Shown here in pieces: positions 32,687-41,741 of a stretch of 64,000 nucleotides of DNA. The translations under genes were made by a program, and so were the position numbers. The notes beneath the pieces are model-generated. The model ran no database searches, had not been told where the DNA came from, and was given only the letters and a program-made list of their open reading frames with translations. The stretch is taken from contig NZ_CP063231.1 in assembly GCF_023612255.1 (NCBI RefSeq), positions 3,082,001 through 3,146,000 of the forward strand, in the 5' to 3' direction. Numbering within the stretch: position 1 is the first letter of the stretch; each line of letters starts with the position of its first letter. The DNA is from Luteibacter flocculans. GTDB lineage: Bacteria; Pseudomonadota; Gammaproteobacteria; Xanthomonadales; Rhodanobacteraceae.

Positions 32687-32716
32687 ACGGCTGGCGCTCT
32701 CGCGAACGCCAGCCGT
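32687..32716 (-). other. Hairpin in the fliD leader
   Basis: ACGGCTGGCG (32687-32696) pairs with CGCCAGCCGT (32707-32716). It lies immediately downstream of the predicted start of fliD transcription, so it could stabilise the fliD mRNA 5' end or attenuate it. No T-run follows. Confidence 0.5.
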
Positions 32717-32724
32717 GACAACTA

Positions 32725-32740
32725 AGCAATTACCCTGCCA
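32725..32740 (-). promoter_or_regulatory. Sigma-54 promoter of fliD-fliS-fliT-PilZ
   Basis: The minus strand reads TGGCAG-GGTAA-TTGCT, one change from consensus in the -24 element. It starts directly after the flagellin terminator hairpin, with a predicted start near 32713 and a leader of about 74 bases. Confidence 0.72.
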
Positions 32741-32741
32741 A

Positions 32742-32761
32742 GGTCCGGGTTACCCCGGACC
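32742..32761 (-). terminator. Hairpin terminator after flagellin 1
   Basis: GGTCCGGG-GTAA-CCCGGACC on the minus strand, 15 bases after the fliC1 stop, followed by TTGG. The eight-pair GC stem is strong; the short T-run makes it a moderate terminator. Confidence 0.65.
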
Positions 32762-32776
32762 TCTTCGCTCATCCTG

Positions 32777-34204
32777 TTACTGGAGGAGCTTCTGGACGAT
32801 CTGCTGGCTCTGGTTGGCCTGGGCCAGGACCGAGACGCCGGCCTGCTGCAGGATCTGCGCCGAGGACATGTTCGCCGTTTCCTGGGCGAAGTCGGCGTCG
32901 GTGATGGCCGACTTCGACGCGGTCAGGTTCTGCGAGATGTTCTGCAGGTTGGAGATCGTGGACTCGAAGCGGTTCTGCACGGCGCCGAGGTTCGAACGGA
33001 GGTCCGAGATCGACTGGAGAGCGGCATCGACGCGGTTGATCGTGTCGTTGGCGCCATCGACCGTCTTGATGCTGGAATCGGCCAGCGTGGTCGTGGTGGC
33101 GACGTTGATCGCGCCAGCCGTCAGGCCGGAGGCCGTGATGTCGGCAGCGGTACCGCCCACCGTGATCGTGGAGGCCGAGGCAAACTTCACCGCACCGTCC
33201 GAACCCACGTAGGCATTGATGCCATCGCCCGACTTGGCGTTGACGGCGTCAGCCAGATCCTGCGCGGTGTTGTACGTACCGGACAGGCTGAATGCGGGGT
33301 TGCTGCCGACCTGCAGGGTGACGTTACCGAGCGTGACCGGAGCGGCCGAGCCGGCGTCCACACCATCGACGGTCTTGAGCGTGCCGAGCTGGGCGACGTC
33401 CGTACCCGCAACGACCGGAGCGGTGGAAGCCTTGCCCGTGGTGCCGCTGGTGAGGACGAGGTGGTTCGTGGCGTCGAAGCTGGCGGTGGCACCCGAGGTG
33501 CCGGCGGTCAGCGCCGTGTTCAGCTTGGTGAGGAAGCTCGCCTGATCGGTGGCGCCGGTCACGGCGGCAGTCTGGCCATCAACCGTGATCGAGAAGTTCG
33601 CGGTGTAGTCAGCGATGACGCTGGAAGCGGTCGTGACGCCGGCCGTGTTGGCGGCAGCCTTGAAACCGCCGATCGAACCGGTAGCGAGCTGGCCGACCTG
33701 GTTGGCCTTCACGCCCTTGTCGAGGCCGACGGTGATCACTTCACCGACGTTGGCACCGACCTGGAAGCTCAGCTGGTTGGCCGAACCGTCGAGGACCTTC
33801 ATGCCGTTGAAGTTGGTCTGCGTGGCAATACGGGTCACTTCCGAGAGACGCTGCTGCACTTCGGAGTCCAGCGCGGCGCGGTCGCTCGCCGAGTTCGACG
33901 CGTTGGTCGACTGCACGGCCAGCTCACGGATGCGCTGCAGGTTGTTCGTGACTTCGTCCAGCGCCGACTCGGTGGTCTGCGACAGCGAGATACCGTCGTT
34001 GGCGTTGCGGACTGCCTGGTTCAGGCCGTTGATCTGCGTGGTGAAGCGGGTCGAAATGGCGAGGCCGGCGGCGTCGTCCTTCGCGCTGTTGATGCGGTTA
34101 CCCGACGACAGACGCTCAATGGCCGAAGCGAGCTTCGTCTGCGAAGCGCCCAGGTTGCGCTGAGCGTTCAGCGACATGATGTTGGTGTTGATGGTCAGAG
34201 CCAT
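32777..34204 (-). CDS. fliC: Flagellin, major type
   Basis: A 475-residue flagellin: conserved D0/D1 N-terminus (MALTINTNIMSLNAQRNLGA, then ERLSSGNRINSAKDDAAG) and C-terminus (LQSISDLRSNLGAVQNRFES ... SVLAQANQSQQIVQKLLQ) around a Thr/Ala/Gly-rich variable D2/D3 region. The flg22-like segment and the TLR5-contact helix (LQRIRELAVQSTNASNSASD) are near-consensus, so it should be recognised by innate receptors. It is driven by an excellent sigma-28 site (34298..34324) and ends in its own terminator, consistent with high expression. Confidence 0.95.
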   Translation of the reverse strand: MALTINTNIMSLNAQRNLGASQTKLASAIERLSSGNRINSAKDDAAGLAISTRFTTQINGLNQAVRNANDGISLSQTTESALDEVTNNLQRIRELAVQSTNASNSASDRAALDSEVQQRLSEVTRIATQTNFNGMKVLDGSANQLSFQVGANVGEVITVGLDKGVKANQVGQLATGSIGGFKAAANTAGVTTASSVIADYTANFSITVDGQTAAVTGATDQASFLTKLNTALTAGTSGATASFDATNHLVLTSGTTGKASTAPVVAGTDVAQLGTLKTVDGVDAGSAAPVTLGNVTLQVGSNPAFSLSGTYNTAQDLADAVNAKSGDGINAYVGSDGAVKFASASTITVGGTAADITASGLTAGAINVATTTTLADSSIKTVDGANDTINRVDAALQSISDLRSNLGAVQNRFESTISNLQNISQNLTASKSAITDADFAQETANMSSAQILQQAGVSVLAQANQSQQIVQKLLQ

Positions 34205-34297
34205 GGGATTGATCCTTGGTAAGCGGAACCGAATTGCCGGAAGTTGTGCGGCTTAGTCCGGCGGGGTTCCCTGGGGAAGCCTTCCGCCTCAGAGAGG

Positions 34298-34324
34298 TTT
34301 ACGGCGCGCCGAGGGGAAACTTGA
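34298..34324 (-). promoter_or_regulatory. Sigma-28 promoter of fliC
   Basis: The minus strand reads TCAAGTTT, 11 bases, GCCGTAAA, against the consensus TAAAGTTT-N11-GCCGATAA. The predicted start is about 85 bases before the ATG. FliA-dependent late-class promoter. Confidence 0.85.
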
Positions 34325-34457
34325 GGACTTTTTCTACCTGTCAACAACTTTCTTGATCAGGGCCGTGTAGGCGTGAAGCCCCTGGCTCTGTCGGGGGAAC
34401 TTATCGGCCGGATCGGCTCGGGGTTTAGGAATAATTTCACTGTACTTAATGGCTCGC

Positions 34458-34485
34458 AAAAAAAAGGGAGCCTTGCGGCTCCCTT
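34458..34485 (-). terminator. Intrinsic terminator after flagellin 2
   Basis: AAGGGAGCC-GCAA-GGCTCCCTT followed by at least six T on the minus strand. Textbook rho-independent terminator 26 bases after the second flagellin stop. It shows the two flagellin genes are transcribed separately. Confidence 0.9.
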
Positions 34486-34511
34486 CATGCATCTCGATAA
34501 GAACGCAACGA

Positions 34512-35846
34512 TCATTCGAGCAGCTTGAGCACCAGTTGCTGTGATGCATTGGCCTGCGCAAGCACGGACATGCCGGACTGCTGAAGAATCATCGCCATGG
34601 ATTTCTCGGCCCCCTCCTCTGCCACGTCGGCTTCCCTGATGCGAGTTCGCGCTTCAGTGAGGTTCCCGCGGATGTTGTCGAGATTCTGAATCGTCGATTC
34701 GAGACGATTCTGCACCGCACCGAGTTGCGAGCGCACGGCGCTTACGGTCTCCAGTGTCGCGTCGGTACTCGCGATGAGCTTGTACGCATCGTCCTTGGTG
34801 AGCACCGAGCCATCGGCCAGCGAGGCCGATGTATCCAGATCGTAGTTCGATGCAAAGCCAAGCTTGGTCGCTTCGGCACCGGAAACGGTCAGTGCGGATT
34901 TCGAATTGAAGTGCAGTGTTCCGTCCGCCGCGACGAAAGCCGAAATGCCGGCCCGGCCATTCGCATTCAATACATCGGCGACCTGCTGCACGCTACGGAA
35001 CGAACCGACGACGTCGATCTGCTCACCGGACTTGGTCGCAAAGCTCAGATCGCCCTTCGCCAGTTCGAGTCGCGTGCCGCGCGCACGTTCGATGTTCAGG
35101 TCATTGGTCTTGCTATCGATCGTCACCTCGTAGTCGGCACCCAGCGCCGTCTTCAGAAAGGTCTTGGCCTCCTCCGCGCTATTCCCGGTATAGCCCGCCC
35201 AATCCACGTCAACGCCAAGGTACGTCTTCGTGCCCAGGCCCGCACCTTGAGCGGCGGACCAGTCGGTTGGCATGGCCTGGGCCGCCTTGGAAGAAAACAA
35301 GGCACTGAGATCGACGACACCACTGGCAAGATGCCCGACGCTTTCCGCCCGCATGCTCCGGTCGAGACCCATTTCGATGGTTTCCCCGATATTGGCACCG
35401 ACTTGGAAAGACAGCTTATCTCCGGTTCCGTCGAGTACCTTCATGCCGTTGAAGCTGGTCTGCGTGGCGATGCGCGTAATCTCGCTGAGCCGCACCGCCA
35501 CCTCGGCGTTGAGCGCCTTGCGATCCTCGGCGGAATTCGAACTGTTGAGCGACTGCAGTGCGAGCTGGCGGATGCGCTGCAGATTGTTGGTCACTTCATC
35601 CAGCGCGCCTTCGCTGGTCTGCGCGAGCGAAATGCCGTCATTCGCATTGCGCCGCCCCTGAGCCAGACCATGAATCTGCGTCGTGAAGCGCGTGGAGATG
35701 GCAAGCCCCGCCGCATCGTCCTTCGCGCTGTTGATGCGCATGCCGGAACCCAGACGCTGATAAGCGGTCGCCAGCCTGGCCTGCGTCAGCCCCAGCGACC
35801 GCTGCGCGTTGAACGACGCCATATTGGTATTGATGTGAAACGCCAT
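34512..35846 (-). CDS. Second, divergent flagellin
   Basis: A 444-residue flagellin with conserved termini (MAFHINTNMASFNAQRSLGL, and SVLAQANASQQLVLKLLE) but a different central domain (VDWAGYTGNSAEEAKTFLKT ...) related to flagellins with a YEVTID-type D2. The flg22-like segment reads QRLGSGMRINSAKDDAAG, differing from flagellin 1. The ATG at 35846 is chosen; a Met 10 codons earlier precedes it without family support. No sigma-28 or sigma-54 site is recognisable upstream, so its regulation differs from fliC. Confidence 0.92.
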   Translation of the reverse strand: MAFHINTNMASFNAQRSLGLTQARLATAYQRLGSGMRINSAKDDAAGLAISTRFTTQIHGLAQGRRNANDGISLAQTSEGALDEVTNNLQRIRQLALQSLNSSNSAEDRKALNAEVAVRLSEITRIATQTSFNGMKVLDGTGDKLSFQVGANIGETIEMGLDRSMRAESVGHLASGVVDLSALFSSKAAQAMPTDWSAAQGAGLGTKTYLGVDVDWAGYTGNSAEEAKTFLKTALGADYEVTIDSKTNDLNIERARGTRLELAKGDLSFATKSGEQIDVVGSFRSVQQVADVLNANGRAGISAFVAADGTLHFNSKSALTVSGAEATKLGFASNYDLDTSASLADGSVLTKDDAYKLIASTDATLETVSAVRSQLGAVQNRLESTIQNLDNIRGNLTEARTRIREADVAEEGAEKSMAMILQQSGMSVLAQANASQQLVLKLLE

Positions 35847-36200
35847 GTCGATGCCCTTCCTCTTCCATGCGAACACGCCACAAGAATCGCGACGGCGTTG
35901 CGTGTTCGCGGCTGTGTGATTGCCGCTAGAGGAGATCGACTTGGTGCCGGCGTATTGTTGACGGCGAAGGATGGCGTTGTTGTCGGGTTACGAGCCGCTC
36001 GGCGTCATCCACAAAATATGAGGCGCATTGAAGATCAGTGCTGCGATCGCCCAAACAAAAAGGTTCATCGCGCATGGCCGGGGAAGGTTTTCTCGCTGTT
36101 GCTGTTGACGACTCGCTTCGTCGGTCTGGCTCGCCTTCGGCCTCGCATCGGCGCCTGTGCCGCTTCGGGAAGCCAGCCCCCGGGCTCGCAGCGCTGCGGC
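35847..36200. other. Non-coding stretch upstream of flagellin 2
   Basis: No gene is supported. No sigma-28, sigma-54 or clear sigma-70 promoter was recognised upstream of flagellin 2 within this span. It adjoins repeat element copy 2. Long open frames crossing it on the plus strand are composition effects antisense to flagellin 2. Confidence 0.5.
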
Positions 36201-36376
36201 CTACGGCTCTCCCAACACGCGACCTCAGTCATCGTGAGAGTCTTCGGTGTCCCCCTCGATGCGAGTTTCCGCACAAGAGAGCGGCCGAAGGCCACTAGGT
36301 ACAAGGGCCGCGCCAGCGGCCATCCTTTCCGAACGCGGAGGACCTGTCTGAGCAGCGAGGGGGACACCGAAGGCTC
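36201..36376 (+). repeat. Palindromic repeat element, copy 2 (inverted relative to copy 1)
   Basis: Nearly identical to 18833..19008 but in the opposite orientation. Internal inverted 17-mers at 36242-36258 (CTTCGGTGTCCCCCTCG) and 36356-36372. It lies in the intergenic space between flagellin 2 and the flgL terminator. Together the two copies bracket fliM through flagellin 2 and could recombine to invert that block. Confidence 0.8.
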
Positions 36377-36432
36377 TGGCCTCGTCGCACGAGCTAGCGG
36401 TAGCTCCGGGATTCCGCGATGAACCAAACAAA

Positions 36433-36460
36433 AAGGGCAATCCATTGCTGGATTGCCCTT
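36433..36460 (-). terminator. Intrinsic terminator of the flg operon
   Basis: On the minus strand AAGGGCAATCCA-GCAA-TGGATTGCCCTT followed by TTTGTTTGG: a 12-pair stem with a GCAA loop and T-rich tail, 40 bases after the flgL stop. It ends the flgB-flgL operon. Confidence 0.9.
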
Positions 36461-36499
36461 CTTCCGCCGTTGATAGCCGTCGAGTACGGTGGTTGCCGA

Positions 36500-37699
36500 C
36501 TACTTCAGATAATTGAACAACGTCAGATTCTGCATCTTCACAAAAGCCTGCTGTGCCGCGGTCAGCGCGGTCTGCTGCTGCACGAACTTGCTCGATGCGC
36601 TGGCGTAGTCGAGATCCTGCAGATTGGACAGCGTGGTGTCGTACTGCAGCTTCGTGTCGTCGCCGATCGCTTTCTGCTGGTCGAGAATGTTCATCCGCGC
36701 GCCGATCTTCGTGCGCGTGTTGAGGAAGCTCGTGGAGGCCTGATCCAGATTCTGCAGTTGCGCGTTGATCTGGTTGTTCATTGGTGCGCCACCGCCGGGC
36801 GCTTCGAAGGCATTGATGATGCCCGCGACGGTGGAAAAGACGTCCTGCGACGACGACGGTCCGACCGCAAAGGTGTCGCCGGTCGCCGGCGTGCCCGTGA
36901 TGTTGAGCTGCGCACCCTTGAAATTGATCGTGCCAGTTTCGCCTGTATACGTACCCGTGCTCAGCGGCGGATCGGTGGGAAGCGCAGCGGCATCGCGAAT
37001 TTCGTAATCCGTGGGCGAGGTAAAGGTAATCGTGTAGTTGCCGCCATCCCAGGACGACGCATCGGTCACCGACGTGGCGCCGACCACGGCCGATCCCGTA
37101 TTGGCTGCGCCTGCGGTGGTGACGAAGGTGCCATTGCCGCCACGGATGGACATGAACACATCCGAGCCGCTGTCACCGGTGGCGACCTGCAAGCCGGCTG
37201 CCGCCGCGACCATGCGCTGGTTCTGATCGCCGCCGTAGCTCACGTTGAGACCATCCGCGGTGAACGGCTGGGTGGTCGTCCGGCTGCCAGCGAAGACATA
37301 TTCGCCCTGCCCATCTCGTGTATTGCCCAGTGCGACAAGCTGCTTGAGCGTCTGCCGCAACTCGGTGGCGATCGACTGGCGCGATTCATCCGTCTGCGTG
37401 CCGTTCATGCCTTCCAGCGTGAGCGAGCGGATGCGGTCGAGGATGTCGCCGGCCGACGAGAGCGCCTGCTCTTCGACCGACAGGCGCGTGGTGGCCGATT
37501 GGATGTTGCGCGTGTACTGATCGTTCTGTGCGCTGGCGGAATTGGTATCCACCGCGCGGGCCGCGGCGGCCGGATTGTCGGCAGGCGTCTGGATGGCCTT
37601 GCCGTTGCCGAGCGCCAGCTGCGTCTGCGACATCTGGTACTGGCGATCGAGCAGTGTGTTGACCGCCTGCTGCTGACCCCAAGAAGTGGAAATGCGCAT
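36500..37699 (-). CDS. flgL: Hook-filament junction protein FlgL (HAP3)
   Basis: A 399-residue HAP3 with flagellin-like termini (MRISTSWGQQQAVNTLLDRQ; LQDLDYASASSKFVQQQTAL and FVKMQNLTLFNYLK at the end). It joins FlgK to the filament. It is the last gene of the flg operon, 2 bases after flgK, followed by a strong terminator. Confidence 0.93.
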   Translation of the reverse strand: MRISTSWGQQQAVNTLLDRQYQMSQTQLALGNGKAIQTPADNPAAAARAVDTNSASAQNDQYTRNIQSATTRLSVEEQALSSAGDILDRIRSLTLEGMNGTQTDESRQSIATELRQTLKQLVALGNTRDGQGEYVFAGSRTTTQPFTADGLNVSYGGDQNQRMVAAAAGLQVATGDSGSDVFMSIRGGNGTFVTTAGAANTGSAVVGATSVTDASSWDGGNYTITFTSPTDYEIRDAAALPTDPPLSTGTYTGETGTINFKGAQLNITGTPATGDTFAVGPSSSQDVFSTVAGIINAFEAPGGGAPMNNQINAQLQNLDQASTSFLNTRTKIGARMNILDQQKAIGDDTKLQYDTTLSNLQDLDYASASSKFVQQQTALTAAQQAFVKMQNLTLFNYLK

Positions 37700-37701
37700 G
37701 A

Positions 37702-39576
37702 TCAGCCTCGTACCGCGCTCAGAAGGGAATCGAAGATGGTGTTGGCCGCATTGATCACCTGTGCCGACGCCGCATAAGCCTGCTGAAAGCGCAGGAGACT
37801 CGCCGCCTCTTCGTCCATGTTCACTCCCGAAAGACTCTGCTGGGCCGACGTGGCCTGGTCGAGGATGCTTTGCTGCGCGTCCAGCGCCGTGTTCGCCTGG
37901 GCACCCGCGGTGCCGACCTGGGCGATCAACTGGCTGTAGGACTTGCCGACCGTGGTGACACCATTGTCGAGCACGCCCTGATTGGCTACCGCCGCCAGGG
38001 CGAGCGCATTGCCGTTGTCGCCGCTGGCCGACGCTGCGGGTTTCACACCGAACGTGTCGTTAGCGGCAGGTACACCGGAAAGCTTGAGGGTCCACCCGTT
38101 GCCAGTGATCGTGTCGCCGTCCGCATAGGTCTGGGCCGGGCCACCGTTGATCGAGTACGAGGTGGGCGAGCTGAACACGATGCTGACCGGCGTCTTGAAG
38201 GCCGGATCGGTGGGGTCGGTGACGGTAAGGGCGCCGAGCGTCGCCTTGCCCGTGTTGATCGCGCCCTTGCTCGCCATCAACGGCCCGGACGCCGCGATCT
38301 TGCTGGTATCGGTCACCGCCACGCTGATGGTGGAGGCGGCGTTACGGGTCGGCTGGATCTGGAAGCTGTCACCTGCCTGCGGCGTGCCGGACGGCACTGT
38401 GAGCGCCAGACCATCGATAAGGATCGGATCGGCCGCTGTGCCGGTACCCGTCGACGGCACGGCGACGCCCGCAGTCGTGGTGACGTTCCACTTGGTGCCG
38501 TCATAGCGCATGAGGTAATCGGCACTGCCCAGCTTGCCGACGTCGGTGACGGCCGCCGTTACCTGCGCGTTGCCCTTATTGCTGGTGCTGTTGAAGACCG
38601 CCGGGGCGCTGATGTCGAAGAACTTCCCGCCCGCATCGCCGTTGAGATCGACACCTTGCGCGTGCTGCTTGTTGAACGCGTCGGTGAGCGCAATGGCAGC
38701 GCGTCCCAGTTGGTTGCGCGCCGGATCGAGCACGTTCGTACGGAAGTCGAACGCAGCGCCGAGCGAGCCTGAACCGAACTGATTGCTGATGACCGAACCG
38801 GTGGGACCGACGACTTCCAGGCGCGAGGAGTCGTACTGATTCTGCGCCGTGGATAGTTTCGAGGCGTCGGTGCCGTTCACCAACGGCTGGCCGTTGCCGA
38901 TCGACACGGTGACCATGCCGTCGCTGCCCTGGCTGACGTTCACGCCGACGATCTGCGAGAGCTGGGAGATCGCCTGGTCGCGCGCATCGAGCAAGTCGTT
39001 GGGAGAGGCGCCACCGACTGACGCACGCTGAATCTCGCCGTTGAGGTCGGCAATGCTGCGCGCGAGGCTGTTGATGTCGCCAACGGCGGCGGTGATCTGC
39101 TGGTTGGTCTGCTGATCGATCTGCTGGAACTGCGACGACAGCGAGCGGAACGTGGAGACCAGCGTATTCGCCTTGCCGATCAGGGCTTGGCGACTCGCGG
39201 TATCGACGGGCGCATTTGCCACGTCGCTCACGGCACCAAAGAAACCGTCAAGCGCCGTCTGCAGATTGGCAGAGCCGCTCACCGCATTGTTCGCGGCCGA
39301 CGTCAGTCCGGCGTACTGGAGCGCCCGGCTCTGGCTTGACGTGGCGGACCACACGGACTGCGTGAGGAACTGGCTGTACGCGCGCTGCACGCTGACGGCA
39401 TCGGCACCGCGGCCGACGTAGTAGCCACCGTTGTATTCCGGCGCGCGCGCGTTGAACGTCGTGGTCTGCCGCGTGTACCCGGCCGTGTTGACGTTACTGA
39501 TGTTGTGTCCGACGGTGGACAGGCCCACTTGCGAAGCAAGCAGTCCGGAAACACCGGTGGAAAGCAGGTCGGCCAT
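37702..39576 (-). CDS. flgK: Hook-filament junction protein FlgK (HAP1)
   Basis: A 624-residue HAP1: N-terminal LLSTGVSGLLASQVGLSTVG with HNISNVNTAGYTRQ, the rod/hook family motif, and C-terminal SGVNMDEEAASLLRFQQAYA. The middle is an extended Ala/Gly/Thr-rich variable region, slightly longer than the E. coli protein (547). First adapter between hook and filament. It starts 37 bases after flgJ. Confidence 0.94.
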   Translation of the reverse strand: MADLLSTGVSGLLASQVGLSTVGHNISNVNTAGYTRQTTTFNARAPEYNGGYYVGRGADAVSVQRAYSQFLTQSVWSATSSQSRALQYAGLTSAANNAVSGSANLQTALDGFFGAVSDVANAPVDTASRQALIGKANTLVSTFRSLSSQFQQIDQQTNQQITAAVGDINSLARSIADLNGEIQRASVGGASPNDLLDARDQAISQLSQIVGVNVSQGSDGMVTVSIGNGQPLVNGTDASKLSTAQNQYDSSRLEVVGPTGSVISNQFGSGSLGAAFDFRTNVLDPARNQLGRAAIALTDAFNKQHAQGVDLNGDAGGKFFDISAPAVFNSTSNKGNAQVTAAVTDVGKLGSADYLMRYDGTKWNVTTTAGVAVPSTGTGTAADPILIDGLALTVPSGTPQAGDSFQIQPTRNAASTISVAVTDTSKIAASGPLMASKGAINTGKATLGALTVTDPTDPAFKTPVSIVFSSPTSYSINGGPAQTYADGDTITGNGWTLKLSGVPAANDTFGVKPAASASGDNGNALALAAVANQGVLDNGVTTVGKSYSQLIAQVGTAGAQANTALDAQQSILDQATSAQQSLSGVNMDEEAASLLRFQQAYAASAQVINAANTIFDSLLSAVRG

Positions 39577-39613
39577 CCTCGTATCCCTTCTATGGTTTCA
39601 TTGGCCCGCGAAG

Positions 39614-40615
39614 CTACAGATCCGCCGCGATATGCTTCAGCGCGGAAAGCGCCTGCGCCATCACGGGGCCATTGGCGATGTCGGTCAGCTTGCGGGCGTA
39701 GCTCGGATCGGTGGCGTAACCGCCCTTCACGAGCGCGTGGGCGAAGCCCGCTACATCGTCGCCCCGCCCCACAGCCGCCGCGTAGCGGGGGCTACTGGAA
39801 ACCATGTCGGCATAATCCTTGAACGAATCGGAGGGCGAGTCGTACGCACGGAAGCTGTCCTTGCGACGGACCGCCACGCCATCTTCGTATTCGACGGTGG
39901 GCACGTTCACGCGCTTGCCATCCCAACTGCTACCGGCCTTGATGCCGAACATGTTGAAGCTGGTGGTGCTGCCCTGGGCAGGCATGTGCTTGCCCCAGCC
40001 GGTCTCGAGTGCGGCCTGCGCCAGCAGCGCACGCACGGACACGCCGAGCTTCTTCGCCGCCTCGATGGCGTGCGGCGCCAGCTTCTGCACAAATTCTTCC
40101 GGGCTGGAAATGGACAGCTTGCCCACCGCCCCCGCGACGGCATTGGCGCCATCGCCGACCGCACGCCCTGCCTGACCGAGCATGCGCTCGAGCGAGTCCA
40201 TGAGCCCGCTGTCCTGATCCGACGGCGAGGACACGGCGGCCGCTGTCGATGCGTCACCCGTTACGCCTGCAAAGAGATCGTTCGACGCGCTGCCCTTGGC
40301 AGCGGTACCGCCAAGCTGGCGAACCAGCATGTCGGCGATGCCGATCCCCTTGCCCTGCGACAAGGTGAGCGACAACTGGTGATCGAACATGTCGCGGTAG
40401 GCATCGACGGCCTGGGAACCCATGATGTCGTCGCCCAACGCCGAGCTGGCGTCGCGCATGGACTTCAGCATCATCTGCGTGAAGATCGACTCGAACTGCT
40501 TTGCCACCGTGGGCAAGGCGGCCTTCGAGTCCGTCTGCGCCGCCGAACGAAGGCCCGCAAACGCGGACATGTCCGTGTAGGTGCCAAGCCTCTGCGTATC
40601 GACGGGTGCGACCAT
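39614..40615 (-). CDS. flgJ: Rod cap/peptidoglycan hydrolase FlgJ
   Basis: A 333-residue dual-function protein: N-terminal rod-cap region (VAKQFESIFTQMMLKSMRDA) and C-terminal glucosaminidase domain (LAQAALETGWGKHMPAQGST, YDSPSDSFKDYADMVSSSPR) with the catalytic Glu in the LETGWG motif. It scaffolds rod assembly and opens the cell wall. It begins one base after the flgI stop. Confidence 0.94.
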   Translation of the reverse strand: MVAPVDTQRLGTYTDMSAFAGLRSAAQTDSKAALPTVAKQFESIFTQMMLKSMRDASSALGDDIMGSQAVDAYRDMFDHQLSLTLSQGKGIGIADMLVRQLGGTAAKGSASNDLFAGVTGDASTAAAVSSPSDQDSGLMDSLERMLGQAGRAVGDGANAVAGAVGKLSISSPEEFVQKLAPHAIEAAKKLGVSVRALLAQAALETGWGKHMPAQGSTTSFNMFGIKAGSSWDGKRVNVPTVEYEDGVAVRRKDSFRAYDSPSDSFKDYADMVSSSPRYAAAVGRGDDVAGFAHALVKGGYATDPSYARKLTDIANGPVMAQALSALKHIAADL

Positions 40616-40616
40616 G

Positions 40617-41741
40617 TCAGATCACCACGAGTTCGGCGTGCAGGGCACCGGATTCCTTGAGCGCCTGCAGAATGGAAATGAGATCGCTCGGCGATGCACC
40701 CACCTGGTTCACCGCGCGCACGATGGCGTCCAGGCTGGTGCCCGGCCCGAACTTGAACATGTGGCCACCCTCTTCGCTCACCGCAACCTGGCTGCTGGGC
40801 ACGACCGCGGTCTGTCCGCGGCTGAACGGCGCCGGCTGGCTGACCTGGGGCTGCTCGCTGATGGTGACCTGGATGGAACCATGGGCCACCGCAGCGGCAC
40901 CGACCTTCACGTCCGAACCGATCACGACGGTGCCGGTCCGCGAATTGACGATGATCCTCGCGGGCGCGTCGCCCGGCGTCACTTCGAGCGCCTGGATGGT
41001 GGACAGCCAGCTCACGCGCTGCGACGGGTCCAGCGGCGCGCGCACCGCCACGGAGCCGGAGTCGATGGCATTGGCCGTACCCGCACCGAAGCTCTGGTTC
41101 ACCGCCTGCGCGATACGCGCAGCGGTGGTGAAGTCGGCCGTGTTGAGGTTGAGCATGAGGTCGCCGCCCTTGTCGAACGACGTGGCAACGCTGCGCTCGA
41201 TGCTGGCACCGCCCGGAATGCGACCGCTGGCCGAGATGTTGACCTGCACGCTGGAGCCGCTCTTGCCCTGCGCACTGACGCCACCCACCACGACGCTACC
41301 CTGAGCGATCGCATAGACCTGGCCGTCGGCACCCTTCAGGGGCGACATCAGAAGTTCGCCGCCGCGGATGCTCTTTGCGTTGCCGATCGAAGCGACGGTG
41401 ACGTCGATGCGCTGGCCGGGCTTGGCGAAGGGCGGCAGTTCGGCCGTGATCGTCACGGCCGCAGCGTTCTTCAACTGCGGGCGCACGTTGGCGGGCACGT
41501 TCACGCCGAACTGCTGGAGCATGTTCTCCAGGCTTTGCGTGGTGAAAGGCGCCTGGCTGGTCTGGTCGCCACTGCCGTCGAGGCCCACGACGAGGCCATA
41601 GCCGATCAACTGGTTGCTGCGCACGCCACCGACCTGCACGAGGTCGCGAATGCGATCGGCGTGCGCAGGAAGCATGGCGCCGAGAGCCAGCACGGCAGCA
41701 GCGGTGCGAACGATGGCGCGAAAGCGGCGCATGGCGTTCAT
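40617..41741 (-). CDS. flgI: Flagellar P-ring protein FlgI
   Basis: A 374-residue periplasmic protein with a signal peptide ([17 protein letters not shown] then [20 protein letters not shown]). [20 protein letters not shown] and the C-terminal [20 protein letters not shown] are hallmark segments. It forms the P ring around the rod. The ATG at 41741 overlaps the flgH stop (TGATG). Confidence 0.95.
   Translation of the reverse strand: MNAMRRFRAIVRTAAAVLALGAMLPAHADRIRDLVQVGGVRSNQLIGYGLVVGLDGSGDQTSQAPFTTQSLENMLQQFGVNVPANVRPQLKNAAAVTITAELPPFAKPGQRIDVTVASIGNAKSIRGGELLMSPLKGADGQVYAIAQGSVVVGGVSAQGKSGSSVQVNISASGRIPGGASIERSVATSFDKGGDLMLNLNTADFTTAARIAQAVNQSFGAGTANAIDSGSVAVRAPLDPSQRVSWLSTIQALEVTPGDAPARIIVNSRTGTVVIGSDVKVGAAAVAHGSIQVTISEQPQVSQPAPFSRGQTAVVPSSQVAVSEEGGHMFKFGPGTSLDAIVRAVNQVGASPSDLISILQALKESGALHAELVVI

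Noticed and set aside
35847..36000. A sigma-28 or sigma-54 promoter for flagellin 2
   Set aside because: Partial matches such as CGGCACCAAGT lack a correctly spaced second element, so no promoter was called.
34725..36422. A long plus-strand frame opposite flagellin 2 that continues into repeat copy 2
   Set aside because: It joins antisense flagellin to the repeat; similarity to another frame at 18631..19113 comes only from the repeat DNA.
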